Positions 24,391 through 32,166 of a DNA stretch of 39,573 nt are shown here, in pieces. The translations under genes were made by a program, and so were the position numbers. The DNA is taken from NCBI GenBank assembly GCA_018713305.1, contig DVFI01000037.1, positions 1-39,573 on the forward strand, written 5' to 3'. Positions within the stretch are counted from its first letter, which is position 1, and every line of letters starts with the position of its first letter. A model generated the notes under the pieces. That model worked only from the letters and a program-made list of their open reading frames with translations, ran no database searches and was not told where the DNA came from. Source of the stretch: Candidatus Avichristensenella intestinipullorum. Lineage in GTDB: Bacteria > Bacillota > Clostridia > Christensenellales > Aristaeellaceae.

Positions 24391-25383
24391 ATGGGCAAAA
24401 TCAAATACCTGTTGCAGCGCATGCGGCGCATGGACTACCGGGCGATGTGGAAGACGGCGCGCATGCTCCACGAAAAAACGGGGCGCGCCACGCTCGGTCT
24501 CCTGCTGGATATGGGCCGCTGCGCTTTTCAATACGGCGCCGGATATATGGACTATAAAATCGCGGAAATGTATCGCCTCACGCCCGCGCAGCGCGCCACG
24601 CAGATTACGCGCGCCGCGTCCAACCGCATTGTCGCGCGCATGAACGACAAAGCGTACTGGCATTTTTTTGACAACAAAGCGGAGTTTAACACCCTCTTTG
24701 CCGAGCAGGTGCGTCGGGACTGGCTGGACCTGCGCGACGCCACGCAGAACGACCTGGACGCCTGGGTCGCCGCTCACGGCGACGTCATTGGAAAACCGCT
24801 GGAAGGCTCCAGCGGCCAGGGCATCGTCAAATACAGCCAGGGCCGGATTCCGCCTCTGCAGGACATCCGCGCGCAGGGCATCGATTTGCTGGAGCCCTGC
24901 GTCGTGCAGCATCCCGCGCTTGCGGCGCTGTGCCCCACCTCCGTCAACACGCTTCGCATCGCGACGCTGCTGGGCGATAAAAAGCAGGGCGTGGTCTACG
25001 CCTACATCCGCATCGGCAACGGCGGCGTGGTCGATAACGTGGACCAAGGCGGCATGGCCGCGCCCATTGACCTGGAAACCGGCACGATATCCGGCGTGGG
25101 CGCGGACAAAAAGGGCAACCGTTTCCAGACCCATCCCATGACGGGCGCCGTTATCCCCGGTACGCCGATTCCGTACTGGAAAGAAGCGGTGGATATGTGC
25201 CTTGCCGCCTCGCAGGTGGTTCCGCGGGTGCGCTTTGTGGCCTGGGACGTCGCCATCACGCCCGAAGGCCCCGTGTTTATCGAGGGCAATTCCTTCCCCA
25301 GCCATGCCATCCCGCAGTTTGCCGCCCACTATCCCGACGGCATCGGGATTCTGCCGCGCTTTGCGGAATTCATTGATTTGTAA
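24391..25383 (+). CDS. Sugar-transfer-associated ATP-grasp family protein
   Basis: 330 residues. After a charged helical N-terminus (about 1-80) comes an ATP-grasp-type domain. It has a glycine-rich nucleotide loop (KPLEGSSGQGIVKY), the STNV-like segment SVNTLRIATLL and the metal-site end FVAWDVAITPEGPVFIEGNS. ATP-grasp enzymes join a carboxylate to an amine or thiol via an acyl-phosphate. This subfamily is often found with exopolysaccharide genes, but its substrate is not established. GGAGG lies 10 nt before the ATG. It follows DUF1294 by 18 nt and converges on the P-loop gene at 25466; a strong hairpin separates them. Confidence 0.75.
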   Translation: MGKIKYLLQRMRRMDYRAMWKTARMLHEKTGRATLGLLLDMGRCAFQYGAGYMDYKIAEMYRLTPAQRATQITRAASNRIVARMNDKAYWHFFDNKAEFNTLFAEQVRRDWLDLRDATQNDLDAWVAAHGDVIGKPLEGSSGQGIVKYSQGRIPPLQDIRAQGIDLLEPCVVQHPALAALCPTSVNTLRIATLLGDKKQGVVYAYIRIGNGGVVDNVDQGGMAAPIDLETGTISGVGADKKGNRFQTHPMTGAVIPGTPIPYWKEAVDMCLAASQVVPRVRFVAWDVAITPEGPVFIEGNSFPSHAIPQFAAHYPDGIGILPRFAEFIDL

Positions 25384-25411
25384 TTTGTAAGCCCGGCCGC
25401 CGCAAACGCCG

Positions 25412-25455
25412 CCCGCGGCGCAGGCGCATGCAACAAAACGCGCCTGCGCCGCGGG
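25412..25455. terminator. Bidirectional hairpin between convergent genes
   Basis: A 16-bp perfect stem (CCCGCGGCGCAGGCGC at 25412-25427 with 25440-25455) around a 12-nt loop. No T tract follows on either strand, but the position between two convergent stops makes termination the likely role. Confidence 0.6.
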
Positions 25456-25465
25456 CCGTAACGGC

Positions 25466-26389
25466 TTACAGCCGGATTTGATTCAAATCCCGCAGGTTGC
25501 CGGTGGGCTCGCCCACCAGGCCGACCAGCAGGAATTTGGCGCGGATAGGATCGAACCGGAACTCCTTGAGCACGCGGAAGTTTTCAATCTGTCCGGTCGA
25601 CGTGACATGCATGCGCGGCCCGGTGCAATGGTGCAGCTTTTCTCCGAACCGGATGTGCTCGTCGTCCACATAACAGACCGGCAGATTCTGCGCGATATGG
25701 TCGAGCACCCACGCCTCCAGCAAATCCAAATCCACGTCCGGGCACTGATCGAATTCCAGCACAAACCCGTGATGGACGTCCGAATGCGTGTACTCCCCGT
25801 GGTAGGGATCCCACAGGTAGCGCTCCACCAGGTCCTCCGCGGTATGCGCCATGCGGCGGTATTTGATGGACTTGAAGGCGATGTCGGCGATATCCTGGGG
25901 TTCCGGGCCGAAGAGGGTGGGCCGGGTGACAATGATGTCCTCCCCCACGCCGATGAGCAGCTCCGCGTTCATGTCCAGGTGAGGATAGAGCAGCTCGAAA
26001 TGCTCCACCACCACGCGCCGGCCGCGATGGATGGCCTCCTTGACCGCGTCCGCCAGCACGTGTACCTGGGTAAAGGCCATTTCAAAGCGCATGTCGATAT
26101 GATAGGTATGCGGCTGATAAAAGCCGCCCCCGTCCAAATCGAGGATGGGCAGGGGCCTTACGTTGACGCCGTTGTCGTCGTTGGAAAGCTCCAGCCCCGG
26201 AAACATGCCGCGCATCAGGATGCTCTTGCCGGAGCCGGCGTCGCCCACCACGCCGATGAGCCGGTCGAACGCGCTGAGGTGGCGTTGGGCAATCTGCATG
26301 CCCATGACCGTCATGCGCACCGCGCCGCGCGGCGCAAAATAGACGCTGTAGAGGCAATGATCGTCCAGGCTGAAGTGACGCTGCGGCAT
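25466..26389 (-). CDS. P-loop NTPase with C-terminal tRNA-SAD-like segment
   Basis: 307 residues. A P-loop GDAGSGKS (49-56) follows the conserved-looking ATPase start IGVVG. The middle has VVVEHFELLYPHL, which may be the Walker B region. The last 55 residues (C255-TGPRMHVTSTGQIENFRVL...) follow the pattern of the second additional domain of alanyl-tRNA synthetases (CGGTHV..TGEI..F). Here the spacing between the cysteine and histidine is five residues instead of three. I recall similar Clostridial proteins named for this domain; their function is unknown. AAGGAGGAG precedes the ATG. It may belong to the SDR/fusion operon but is set off by 230 nt. Confidence 0.65.
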   Translation of the reverse strand: MPQRHFSLDDHCLYSVYFAPRGAVRMTVMGMQIAQRHLSAFDRLIGVVGDAGSGKSILMRGMFPGLELSNDDNGVNVRPLPILDLDGGGFYQPHTYHIDMRFEMAFTQVHVLADAVKEAIHRGRRVVVEHFELLYPHLDMNAELLIGVGEDIIVTRPTLFGPEPQDIADIAFKSIKYRRMAHTAEDLVERYLWDPYHGEYTHSDVHHGFVLEFDQCPDVDLDLLEAWVLDHIAQNLPVCYVDDEHIRFGEKLHHCTGPRMHVTSTGQIENFRVLKEFRFDPIRAKFLLVGLVGEPTGNLRDLNQIRL

Positions 26390-26540
26390 GAGGACTCCTC
26401 CTTGTCGGTACGGTCCGGCGCGGTGGCGCCATGACGGCTTCGCGCCGTAGTAGAGGCAAAAGGGATGCGGGCCGCGCCGGGAAAAGGGGGCGGGCGTCTG
26501 CGCCCAGGGTGGCCGCCCGTGCGCCGTTTTGCGGGCATGC

Positions 26541-26576
26541 GCCCCGCTCCGGCCGCAGCGCCGGCAGGCGCGGGGC
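26541..26576. other. GC-rich hairpin in the gap before the P-loop gene
   Basis: GCCCCGC (26541-26547) pairs with GCGGGGC (26570-26576). It lies in the 231-nt gap 26390-26620, which otherwise holds no gene or promoter that I can recognise. No T tract is present, so a terminator role is uncertain. Confidence 0.3.
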
Positions 26577-26620
26577 GTTCCGGCGAAAGGGCGGGCGAAG
26601 CGGGGGCCTTCGGCAGGGGG

Positions 26621-27097
26621 TTACGACGCCGTTTCCGCAAGCTCGCGAATGGAAGAGACGGGGACGATTTCCTTCAGCTCGCTGTGCAAATCCAGATAAT
26701 TCTCCAGCGCCTCCACCAGCCGGGCGATATCCTCCTTCGCCCGTGCCAGGAGCGTGTCCGCGTCGGTCTGCGCCATGGCGCAGGCCAGGATATACACATG
26801 GCGCGGCGTCAGGCGGCATACGCCGTATACCACGCCGCGCTCTTCGCGGGGAAGGAGATTGCCCACCGCCACGCGCAGGCGGTCCCTGCCGTAGCGCCAG
26901 ATATGGTTGAGGTATGCGTCGCCGTGCTGCAGGCGCAGCACGCACCGGCAGCAGGGCGCGTCCGCGCGCAGCGGCAGCTCCAGCACCGAGAGCCTCCTGT
27001 CCAGCGCCGAGGCGTTGGAAATCTGCCCATGCCACAGCTCGTCCCAGAAGTCAAGGCGCATTTCCGGCAACAGCACACCCAAAGAATTGCTCTGCAT
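26621..27097 (-). CDS. Small protein resembling the middle domain of YesN-type regulators
   Basis: 158 residues from the ATG at 27097, which has AAGGAGG 9 nt upstream. No receiver or DNA-binding domain and no signal or membrane segment. The pattern is reminiscent of the region between receiver and helix-turn-helix in YesN/AraC regulators. It includes LDFWDELWHGQISNASALDR, then CCRCVLRLQHGDAYLNHIWR, a mid-protein VAVGNLL and a helical end LLARAKEDIARLVEALENYL. This likeness is by eye only. It lies 17 nt after the acyl-ligase/SPT-like fusion gene and so is probably co-transcribed. It could be a regulator remnant or a free-standing ligand or partner domain. Confidence 0.5.
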   Translation of the reverse strand: MQSNSLGVLLPEMRLDFWDELWHGQISNASALDRRLSVLELPLRADAPCCRCVLRLQHGDAYLNHIWRYGRDRLRVAVGNLLPREERGVVYGVCRLTPRHVYILACAMAQTDADTLLARAKEDIARLVEALENYLDLHSELKEIVPVSSIRELAETAS

Positions 27098-27114
27098 GAA
27101 TGTTTTCCTCCTTG

Positions 27115-30100
27115 TCAGGCACACGGCGCCGCGTTGGGTTTCCCATCGGTGGGCGGCAGTTCAATGCGCAGCTCCGCCGCCGTCTCTACCAGCAAATCCA
27201 GCGCCTGGATAATTTGCTCCGGCCTGTGCTCGGATATGACGCAGAAGCGCAGGCGGGCTTTATTCTTGGGCACGGCCGGATAGACGGCGGGCGGCACGAA
27301 GACCCCCTTGTCCCCCAGCGCCGTGGAAAGAAGGAAGGCGTCCTCGTCGCGGCCCACCAGGATGGGGACGATGGCCGTCTCGGCGGCGAGGCAGGTGTTG
27401 AGGTTGCGCTTGTGCGCCTCCTCGAGGAATACGGCAATGTTGCGGCGCAGATTCTCCATGATTTCGGGATGCGACTGCAGCGCCCGGACGGCGGCCAGCG
27501 TCGCCGCGGCCAGCGGCGGAGAGATGCCGACGGAGAACACGAACCCGGGCAGGCTGTAACGCAGATAATCAATCAGGCATTTTTTGCCCGCCAGATAGCC
27601 GCCGCAGGTTCCCAGTCCCTTGGACAGCGTGCCCATTTTGATGTCGATATCGTCGTGCGCCAGGCCGAAGTATTCGTCCACGCCGCCCCCGGTCTTGCCT
27701 ATGACGCAGGCGGAGTGCGCTTCGTCCACCATCAGGAAACAGCCGAACTGCTTTTTCAGCCGCACGAACTCCGGAACCGGCGCGATGTCGCCGTCCATGC
27801 TGTAAGCGCCCTCCACGACAATGAGCACCTTGGCAAAGCGGTGGCGCTGCGTGCGCAGGATGCTCTCCAGCGCCGCCACGTCGTTGTGGGGGAAGGGCTT
27901 GCTGGTCGCTCCGGACAGGCGGCAGCCCTCCTGGATGGAATTGTGCGAGAGCGCGTCGTAGACGATCAGGTCGTTTTTGCCGCAGAAATTGCCCACGATG
28001 GTCACGTTGGTCGAATGGCCGCCCACCAGCACCAGGGCGGCTTCGGCGTGTTTCCAGCGCGCCAGCTCGCGCTCCAGCTCCTGGTAGAGCGATTTTTCGC
28101 CCGCAAGCAGCCGGCTGCCGCTGGCGGAGGTGCCGTATTTGTCAATGGCGGCCTTGGCCGCTTCCATGGTTTCCTTGCGGCCGGACATGCCTACATAGTT
28201 GTAGGAGCCGAAGTTGAGCACGCGGCGTCCGTCCATCAGGGAGGTGTCCGACAGCGCGGATTCATGGCAGACAAAGTAGGGGTTGCGGCTGCCTTCCATG
28301 CTCTCCAGCCGCTTTTGAAACGCCTGGTACTCGGGCGTGTCTTCAAAGCGGACGATGGGTTCGATGGGTTCGCTTTCGTCCCGCTCGGCCTGCGACTGGT
28401 ACGGGCCGTGGCCCTGCATGTGCGCGTAGACCAGCGCGGTCAAATCGTTGACGCTGGTGCACTGATAATACTCTTCCGTGGGGATGACGACGCCGAAAAT
28501 CTCCTCCACCTTCAGCGAGACGCCCAGGCTTTGCAGGCTGTCCCCGCCCAAGTCCTCAATAAAATGCGCGTCGTCGCCGATGGACGCCTCGTCGGTTTCC
28601 AGGACCTCCGCAAAGCAGGCCCGCACCTTACGGCGCACCTCGTCCAGCTGCAAATCGTCCGGCTTCTGCGCGGGCCGGGGAAGGCTTTCCTGCGGCTGCG
28701 GCGCGCCGGACACCGGCTGGCCGACCGCCTGGTCGGACAGCATCCGGTATGCAATTTTGCGCGTCTCCAGCTGCTGGCGCAGCGCAATGCGCTTGACCTT
28801 GATGCCGTTGACCACGGGCAGCGCGTCCGGGGTGGCCAGCACGCGGCGCACCCGGCGAAGGGGCTGCAGGGCGCGGTTGCGCTGCCTGACCTGGCGGGCC
28901 AGGTTCAGCAAAAACGCCTCGTCTCCATAGCGCGCGCCCACGGCCAGCACCAGCGTGGCCTGGTCGTAGCCGTCCAGCGCCGTGCCCAGCACGCACATCT
29001 GCTCCACGCCTTCCATGCCCGCAAAGGCGTCCTCCAGCTCGTCCGGATAGATGTTCTCGCCCGATTCGCCGATAATCACGTCCTTGATGCGGCCTTCCAC
29101 CCACATGCGGCCGTGGCGGCCGATGCGCACCACGTCGCCGGTCGCATACCACCCTTCCGCGTCCGTTCGCGGCGGCAGCAGCTTCCCTTCCTCCAGACAG
29201 CCGATGTGCATCGCCTCCGAACGGATGAGAAGCTCGCCCCGGTTGGGGTTTTTCCCGTCCGGGTTCACCCGGTAGGCGCTGATGGAAAACGGCCAGCCCA
29301 CGCTGCCGGTCAGGCGGCTTCGGAGGTTAATCTTGATTTCCGCGGAGGTGACGGCCGTTTCGGTCATGCCAAAGCCGCTGGTGACCGCGTAGCCCAGCGC
29401 ATTGATGGTGTATAGGTGCTCCCGCGGGGTATGGCTGCCGCCGACGATAATCTGCTCCAGCGCATCGCCGAAGAGGTTCCGGTTGATGCGGCGGAAAAGC
29501 CGGCGCGCCATCGGAAGGCCCAGGCGGGGCTCGACGGCCTGCACCGCCAGGGACAGGGAGCGCATGGCGTAAAACAGCGCGCGCGTGGCGACGCTTTCCT
29601 TGGCCAGGCGGCGCTGCAGGGTGACGGAAAGGTTGTTGACCAGGAGCGGTACGGCCAAAATGAACTGCACGCGCAGCGCGCGGCAGGTTTCCAGGATGGT
29701 CTGGGGCGCGCGGTCGCGCAGGTATACCTGCGGATACCCCACAAAGCTGGTCCAGATAACATTGGTCATGAATCCGAAAACATGATTGAGCGGCAGAAAG
29801 CACAGCGTGCGCAGCGGGCCGCGCTTTTCCCGGAACGTCCAGGCCTTCTGCTGCTCTTTTACAATCGCCAGGGTCTGTACGCACACCGCCCGGCCGTCGT
29901 AGACGAATACGCGCGCCGTGGCCGTGGTGCCCGAGGTACACAGCGCCAGGCGGTCCGCCCAGCGCGGAGAAAAAGAGGCGTCCGCCGCCCCGTCCGCCAG
30001 CAGCGCTTCCGGCGTGACCTGCACGCAGGTCATCTCCAGCGACCGCTTGCGCCGGCAAATCAGCGCCCCGGCGCCCGCTTGGCGCATCAGATGCGCGATG

Positions 30101-30411
30101 GGCGCGTCGTCCAGCGAGGGATCGAGCAACAGAGGCTGCCGCCCCGCGGCCACCAAGCCCCAAAACAGCACGGGCCAGTCCGGACAGGTATCCACCGCCA
30201 GCCCTACCCAGCCTTCCGGAACGCCCAGCGCGTCCAGGCGCGCCGCGCAGGCATACGCCCGCGCGCGCAGTTGGCCGAACGTATAGCCGCGCTCCTGTCC
30301 CTCCTCCAGCCACAGCGCGGCCTGCGCCGATTCCTCGCCGCACAGCAGCGCGAAGAAGCCGCGCAAGGTCATGTCCTTTTCCAGCAACGCGCATTTTTCG
30401 CTTCGGGTCAT
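27115..30411 (-). CDS. Fusion: acyl-AMP ligase - acyl carrier protein - SPT-like alpha-oxoamine synthase
   Basis: 1098 residues from the ATG at 30411, with AAGGAGGG 6 nt upstream. Residues 1-560 form an acyl-adenylating domain with TSGTT (159-163), GFGMTET (346-352), YATGD (422-426) and GRIKD; the usual PK after the A3 glycines is AR here. Residues 585-665 are a carrier protein with phosphopantetheine site S625 in GGDSL. Residues 700-1080 are a PLP enzyme with NFGSYNYVGM, SHNSI (H823), VDEAHS (D896, H899) and PLP lysine K931 in TLSKGLG. This part is more like serine palmitoyltransferase (VVEGAYSMDG, EYFGL, GKK.LIDYLR) than BioF or KBL. Predicted: activate a fatty acid, load it on the carrier, condense it with an amino acid to a 3-keto amine. 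The ATG overlaps the SDR stop by 4 nt. Confidence 0.9.
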   Translation of the reverse strand: MTRSEKCALLEKDMTLRGFFALLCGEESAQAALWLEEGQERGYTFGQLRARAYACAARLDALGVPEGWVGLAVDTCPDWPVLFWGLVAAGRQPLLLDPSLDDAPIAHLMRQAGAGALICRRKRSLEMTCVQVTPEALLADGAADASFSPRWADRLALCTSGTTATARVFVYDGRAVCVQTLAIVKEQQKAWTFREKRGPLRTLCFLPLNHVFGFMTNVIWTSFVGYPQVYLRDRAPQTILETCRALRVQFILAVPLLVNNLSVTLQRRLAKESVATRALFYAMRSLSLAVQAVEPRLGLPMARRLFRRINRNLFGDALEQIIVGGSHTPREHLYTINALGYAVTSGFGMTETAVTSAEIKINLRSRLTGSVGWPFSISAYRVNPDGKNPNRGELLIRSEAMHIGCLEEGKLLPPRTDAEGWYATGDVVRIGRHGRMWVEGRIKDVIIGESGENIYPDELEDAFAGMEGVEQMCVLGTALDGYDQATLVLAVGARYGDEAFLLNLARQVRQRNRALQPLRRVRRVLATPDALPVVNGIKVKRIALRQQLETRKIAYRMLSDQAVGQPVSGAPQPQESLPRPAQKPDDLQLDEVRRKVRACFAEVLETDEASIGDDAHFIEDLGGDSLQSLGVSLKVEEIFGVVIPTEEYYQCTSVNDLTALVYAHMQGHGPYQSQAERDESEPIEPIVRFEDTPEYQAFQKRLESMEGSRNPYFVCHESALSDTSLMDGRRVLNFGSYNYVGMSGRKETMEAAKAAIDKYGTSASGSRLLAGEKSLYQELERELARWKHAEAALVLVGGHSTNVTIVGNFCGKNDLIVYDALSHNSIQEGCRLSGATSKPFPHNDVAALESILRTQRHRFAKVLIVVEGAYSMDGDIAPVPEFVRLKKQFGCFLMVDEAHSACVIGKTGGGVDEYFGLAHDDIDIKMGTLSKGLGTCGGYLAGKKCLIDYLRYSLPGFVFSVGISPPLAAATLAAVRALQSHPEIMENLRRNIAVFLEEAHKRNLNTCLAAETAIVPILVGRDEDAFLLSTALGDKGVFVPPAVYPAVPKNKARLRFCVISEHRPEQIIQALDLLVETAAELRIELPPTDGKPNAAPCA

Positions 30412-31241
30412 CGCCTTCCCTCCTTCTTTGGGGGACTGTAGTACGCCGCAAGGATGCGGTAAAACCAATGCCCCGGCAATAAATCATGGAGCCAGGCGGC
30501 CAGGCGCTGATCGGGCCCGGCGACAATGATGCGGGCCGGAGGACGCCGCCTGCGCAGCGCGCGGGACACGGCCCGGGCCACCCGCTCGGGCGGCAGGCCG
30601 CCGCTTTCGTCCGCGCGGATGCGCGCACAGGCGCCGGCATACGACGCGGCATAGGGAGAGCCTTCCAGCCCGGCGGCCCGGGCATGCAGCCGGTACGCGT
30701 CCGACCCGCCCCGGCAGTCGCCCGGAGCCACCAGCGTGACCTGCACGCCGAAGGGACGCGTCTCCATCGCCAGGCATTCGCTCCATCCTTCCAGCGCGTG
30801 CTTGGAGGCGGTATAAGCGCCCTGGAAGGGAATGCCGAACAGGCCGTTGAGCGAGGAAAACTGCACGATACGCCCGCCGCCCTGCGCGCGCATCGCCGGG
30901 AGCACCGCCTGGACCATGCGCACCGCGCCCAGGAAATTGGTGTCCAGCACGCGCCGTATTTCCTCCACGCTCGTCTCCTCGCCGCTGCCCAGCGTCAAAA
31001 GCGCCGCGCAGTTGACCAGCGCATCGATGCGGCCTTCGGCGTCGAGCACACGCCGCACGCAGTCGGACACGGACGCGCCGTCCGTCACGTCCAGCGGCAC
31101 GGCCTGACAGCCCTCGGGCGGAGCTTCTCCGCGGGCAAAGGCGCGCGCCCCCGCATAGGTGCGCCATCCGTCGGCGGCCAGCCGGCGCGCCACCGCGCGC
31201 CCCAGGCCGGACGAAGCGCCCGCCACCAGCGCCACCGGCAT
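30408..31241 (-). CDS. Short-chain dehydrogenase/reductase, candidate 3-keto-base reductase
   Basis: 277 residues. Rossmann motif GASSGLG (8-14), NCAA (77-80) in place of the usual NNAG, S129/S130, and the catalytic Y143-TAS-K147. The C-terminal tail (about 235-277) is hydrophobic and basic (LHDLLPGHWFYRILAAYYS), which could hold the protein at the membrane. It is a classical NAD(P)H-dependent SDR. Co-expression by a 4-nt overlap with an SPT-like fusion suggests reduction of the 3-keto product to an amino alcohol, the role of 3-ketosphinganine reductase. The pairing is the evidence; sequence alone does not fix the substrate. GAGGG lies 7 nt before the ATG. Confidence 0.85.
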   Translation of the reverse strand: MPVALVAGASSGLGRAVARRLAADGWRTYAGARAFARGEAPPEGCQAVPLDVTDGASVSDCVRRVLDAEGRIDALVNCAALLTLGSGEETSVEEIRRVLDTNFLGAVRMVQAVLPAMRAQGGGRIVQFSSLNGLFGIPFQGAYTASKHALEGWSECLAMETRPFGVQVTLVAPGDCRGGSDAYRLHARAAGLEGSPYAASYAGACARIRADESGGLPPERVARAVSRALRRRRPPARIIVAGPDQRLAAWLHDLLPGHWFYRILAAYYSPPKKEGRR

Positions 31242-31277
31242 TGCGCATCCCTCGCTTCCTGCATATTACGACCACAT

Positions 31278-31327
31278 ATTATACGATAAACCTCAGGATT
31301 GCGCAAATCCTATTTTTACGGTATGAT
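31278..31327. promoter_or_regulatory. Compact symmetric divergent promoter for SDR and HAD genes
   Basis: The 8-bp palindrome TTGCGCAA (31299-31306) supplies a TTGCGC -35 to both strands. Leftward, a 17-nt spacer leads to TATAAT (31278-31283, minus strand). Rightward, a 17-nt spacer leads to TATGAT (31322-31327, plus strand). An inverted repeat AGGATT-GCGCA-AATCCT (31295-31311) covers both -35 sites and could be an operator. Confidence 0.7.
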
Positions 31328-31353
31328 ACTTGAGAAGAAAGAGGGGAGCGCCT

Positions 31354-32166
31354 TTGCACGTCATTCATGCCCTGATTAGCGACCTGGACGACACGCTTTT
31401 GACAGCGGAACACACCCTCAGCCCCCGCACGGTGCGGACGCTGCAGCGCATCCAGCGCCAGGGGGTCAAGGTCATCCTGGCGTCCGGTCGGGCCGCCGCC
31501 TCCATGCGCCCGTATGTGGAAACGGTCGGCACGCCGTGGCCTTATATTGCCTGCAACGGCGCGCAAATCGTGGACGCGCACAGCGGCGAGGTGCTCGCGT
31601 CCAGCGAGCTGCCCGTGGCGCTGGCGCGCGAGATGCTCGCCTGGCTCAAGGCGCGCGATGTCTATGCACAGCTGTACGAAGAGGACGACTGGTGCTACGA
31701 CAAGCCCTGCCGGTATGCCGACGACTATTGCCGCTCTTCCGGCGTCATGGGCCGCCGGGTGGACGATTTGGCCGCCTATATCCAACGGCCCACGGCCAAG
31801 CTGCTGGCGGTTGACGAGCCCGAGCGCATTCGGGCCCTGATTGCCGAAGCGTCCGATGCTTTCCGGGGCCGCCTGAGCGTGGCGACGAGCAAGCCGTATT
31901 TCATGGAAGTCACTTCGCTGGAGGCAACCAAGGGCAACGCGGTCAAAAAGCTGGCGGCCATGCTGGGCCTGACGCCCGAGACCACCATCTGCGCGGGCGA
32001 CTCCCTCAACGACCTGTCGATGCTTTCCTGGTCGCAGCTGCCGGTATCGGTGTCCAACGCGCGCGACGCGGTCAAGGCGGTCGCCTGGCGCGTGGCGGGG
32101 AACGGGCAGCAGGACGGCATCGCCGAGCTGCTGGACGAATTGATTCCGGAGGGATACACATGTTAG
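31354..32166 (+). CDS. Cof-type HAD family phosphatase
   Basis: 270 residues from the TTG at 31354, which has GAGGGG 7-8 nt upstream; no ATG gives a full first motif. HAD motif I is DLDDTLLT near residue 10, motif II VILASGR, motif III around KGNAVKKL, motif IV GDSLNDLSML. The C2-type cap and the 270-residue length fit the Cof/YidA group, which removes phosphate from sugar phosphates and similar compounds in the cytosol. First gene of the HAD-hprK-glk-rsmG-mntP run; the stop overlaps hprK by 7 nt. Confidence 0.9.
   Translation: MHVIHALISDLDDTLLTAEHTLSPRTVRTLQRIQRQGVKVILASGRAAASMRPYVETVGTPWPYIACNGAQIVDAHSGEVLASSELPVALAREMLAWLKARDVYAQLYEEDDWCYDKPCRYADDYCRSSGVMGRRVDDLAAYIQRPTAKLLAVDEPERIRALIAEASDAFRGRLSVATSKPYFMEVTSLEATKGNAVKKLAAMLGLTPETTICAGDSLNDLSMLSWSQLPVSVSNARDAVKAVAWRVAGNGQQDGIAELLDELIPEGYTC

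Noticed and set aside
26390..26620. Decayed AraC-type DNA-binding domain after the regulator-like small protein
   Set aside because: All three minus-strand frames read here give Pro/Arg-rich sequence without helix-turn-helix pattern.
27100..30441. Plus-strand ORFs opposite the ligase/SPT-like fusion
   Set aside because: Shadows of the 1098-residue gene; Arg/His/Gln-rich, no domain.
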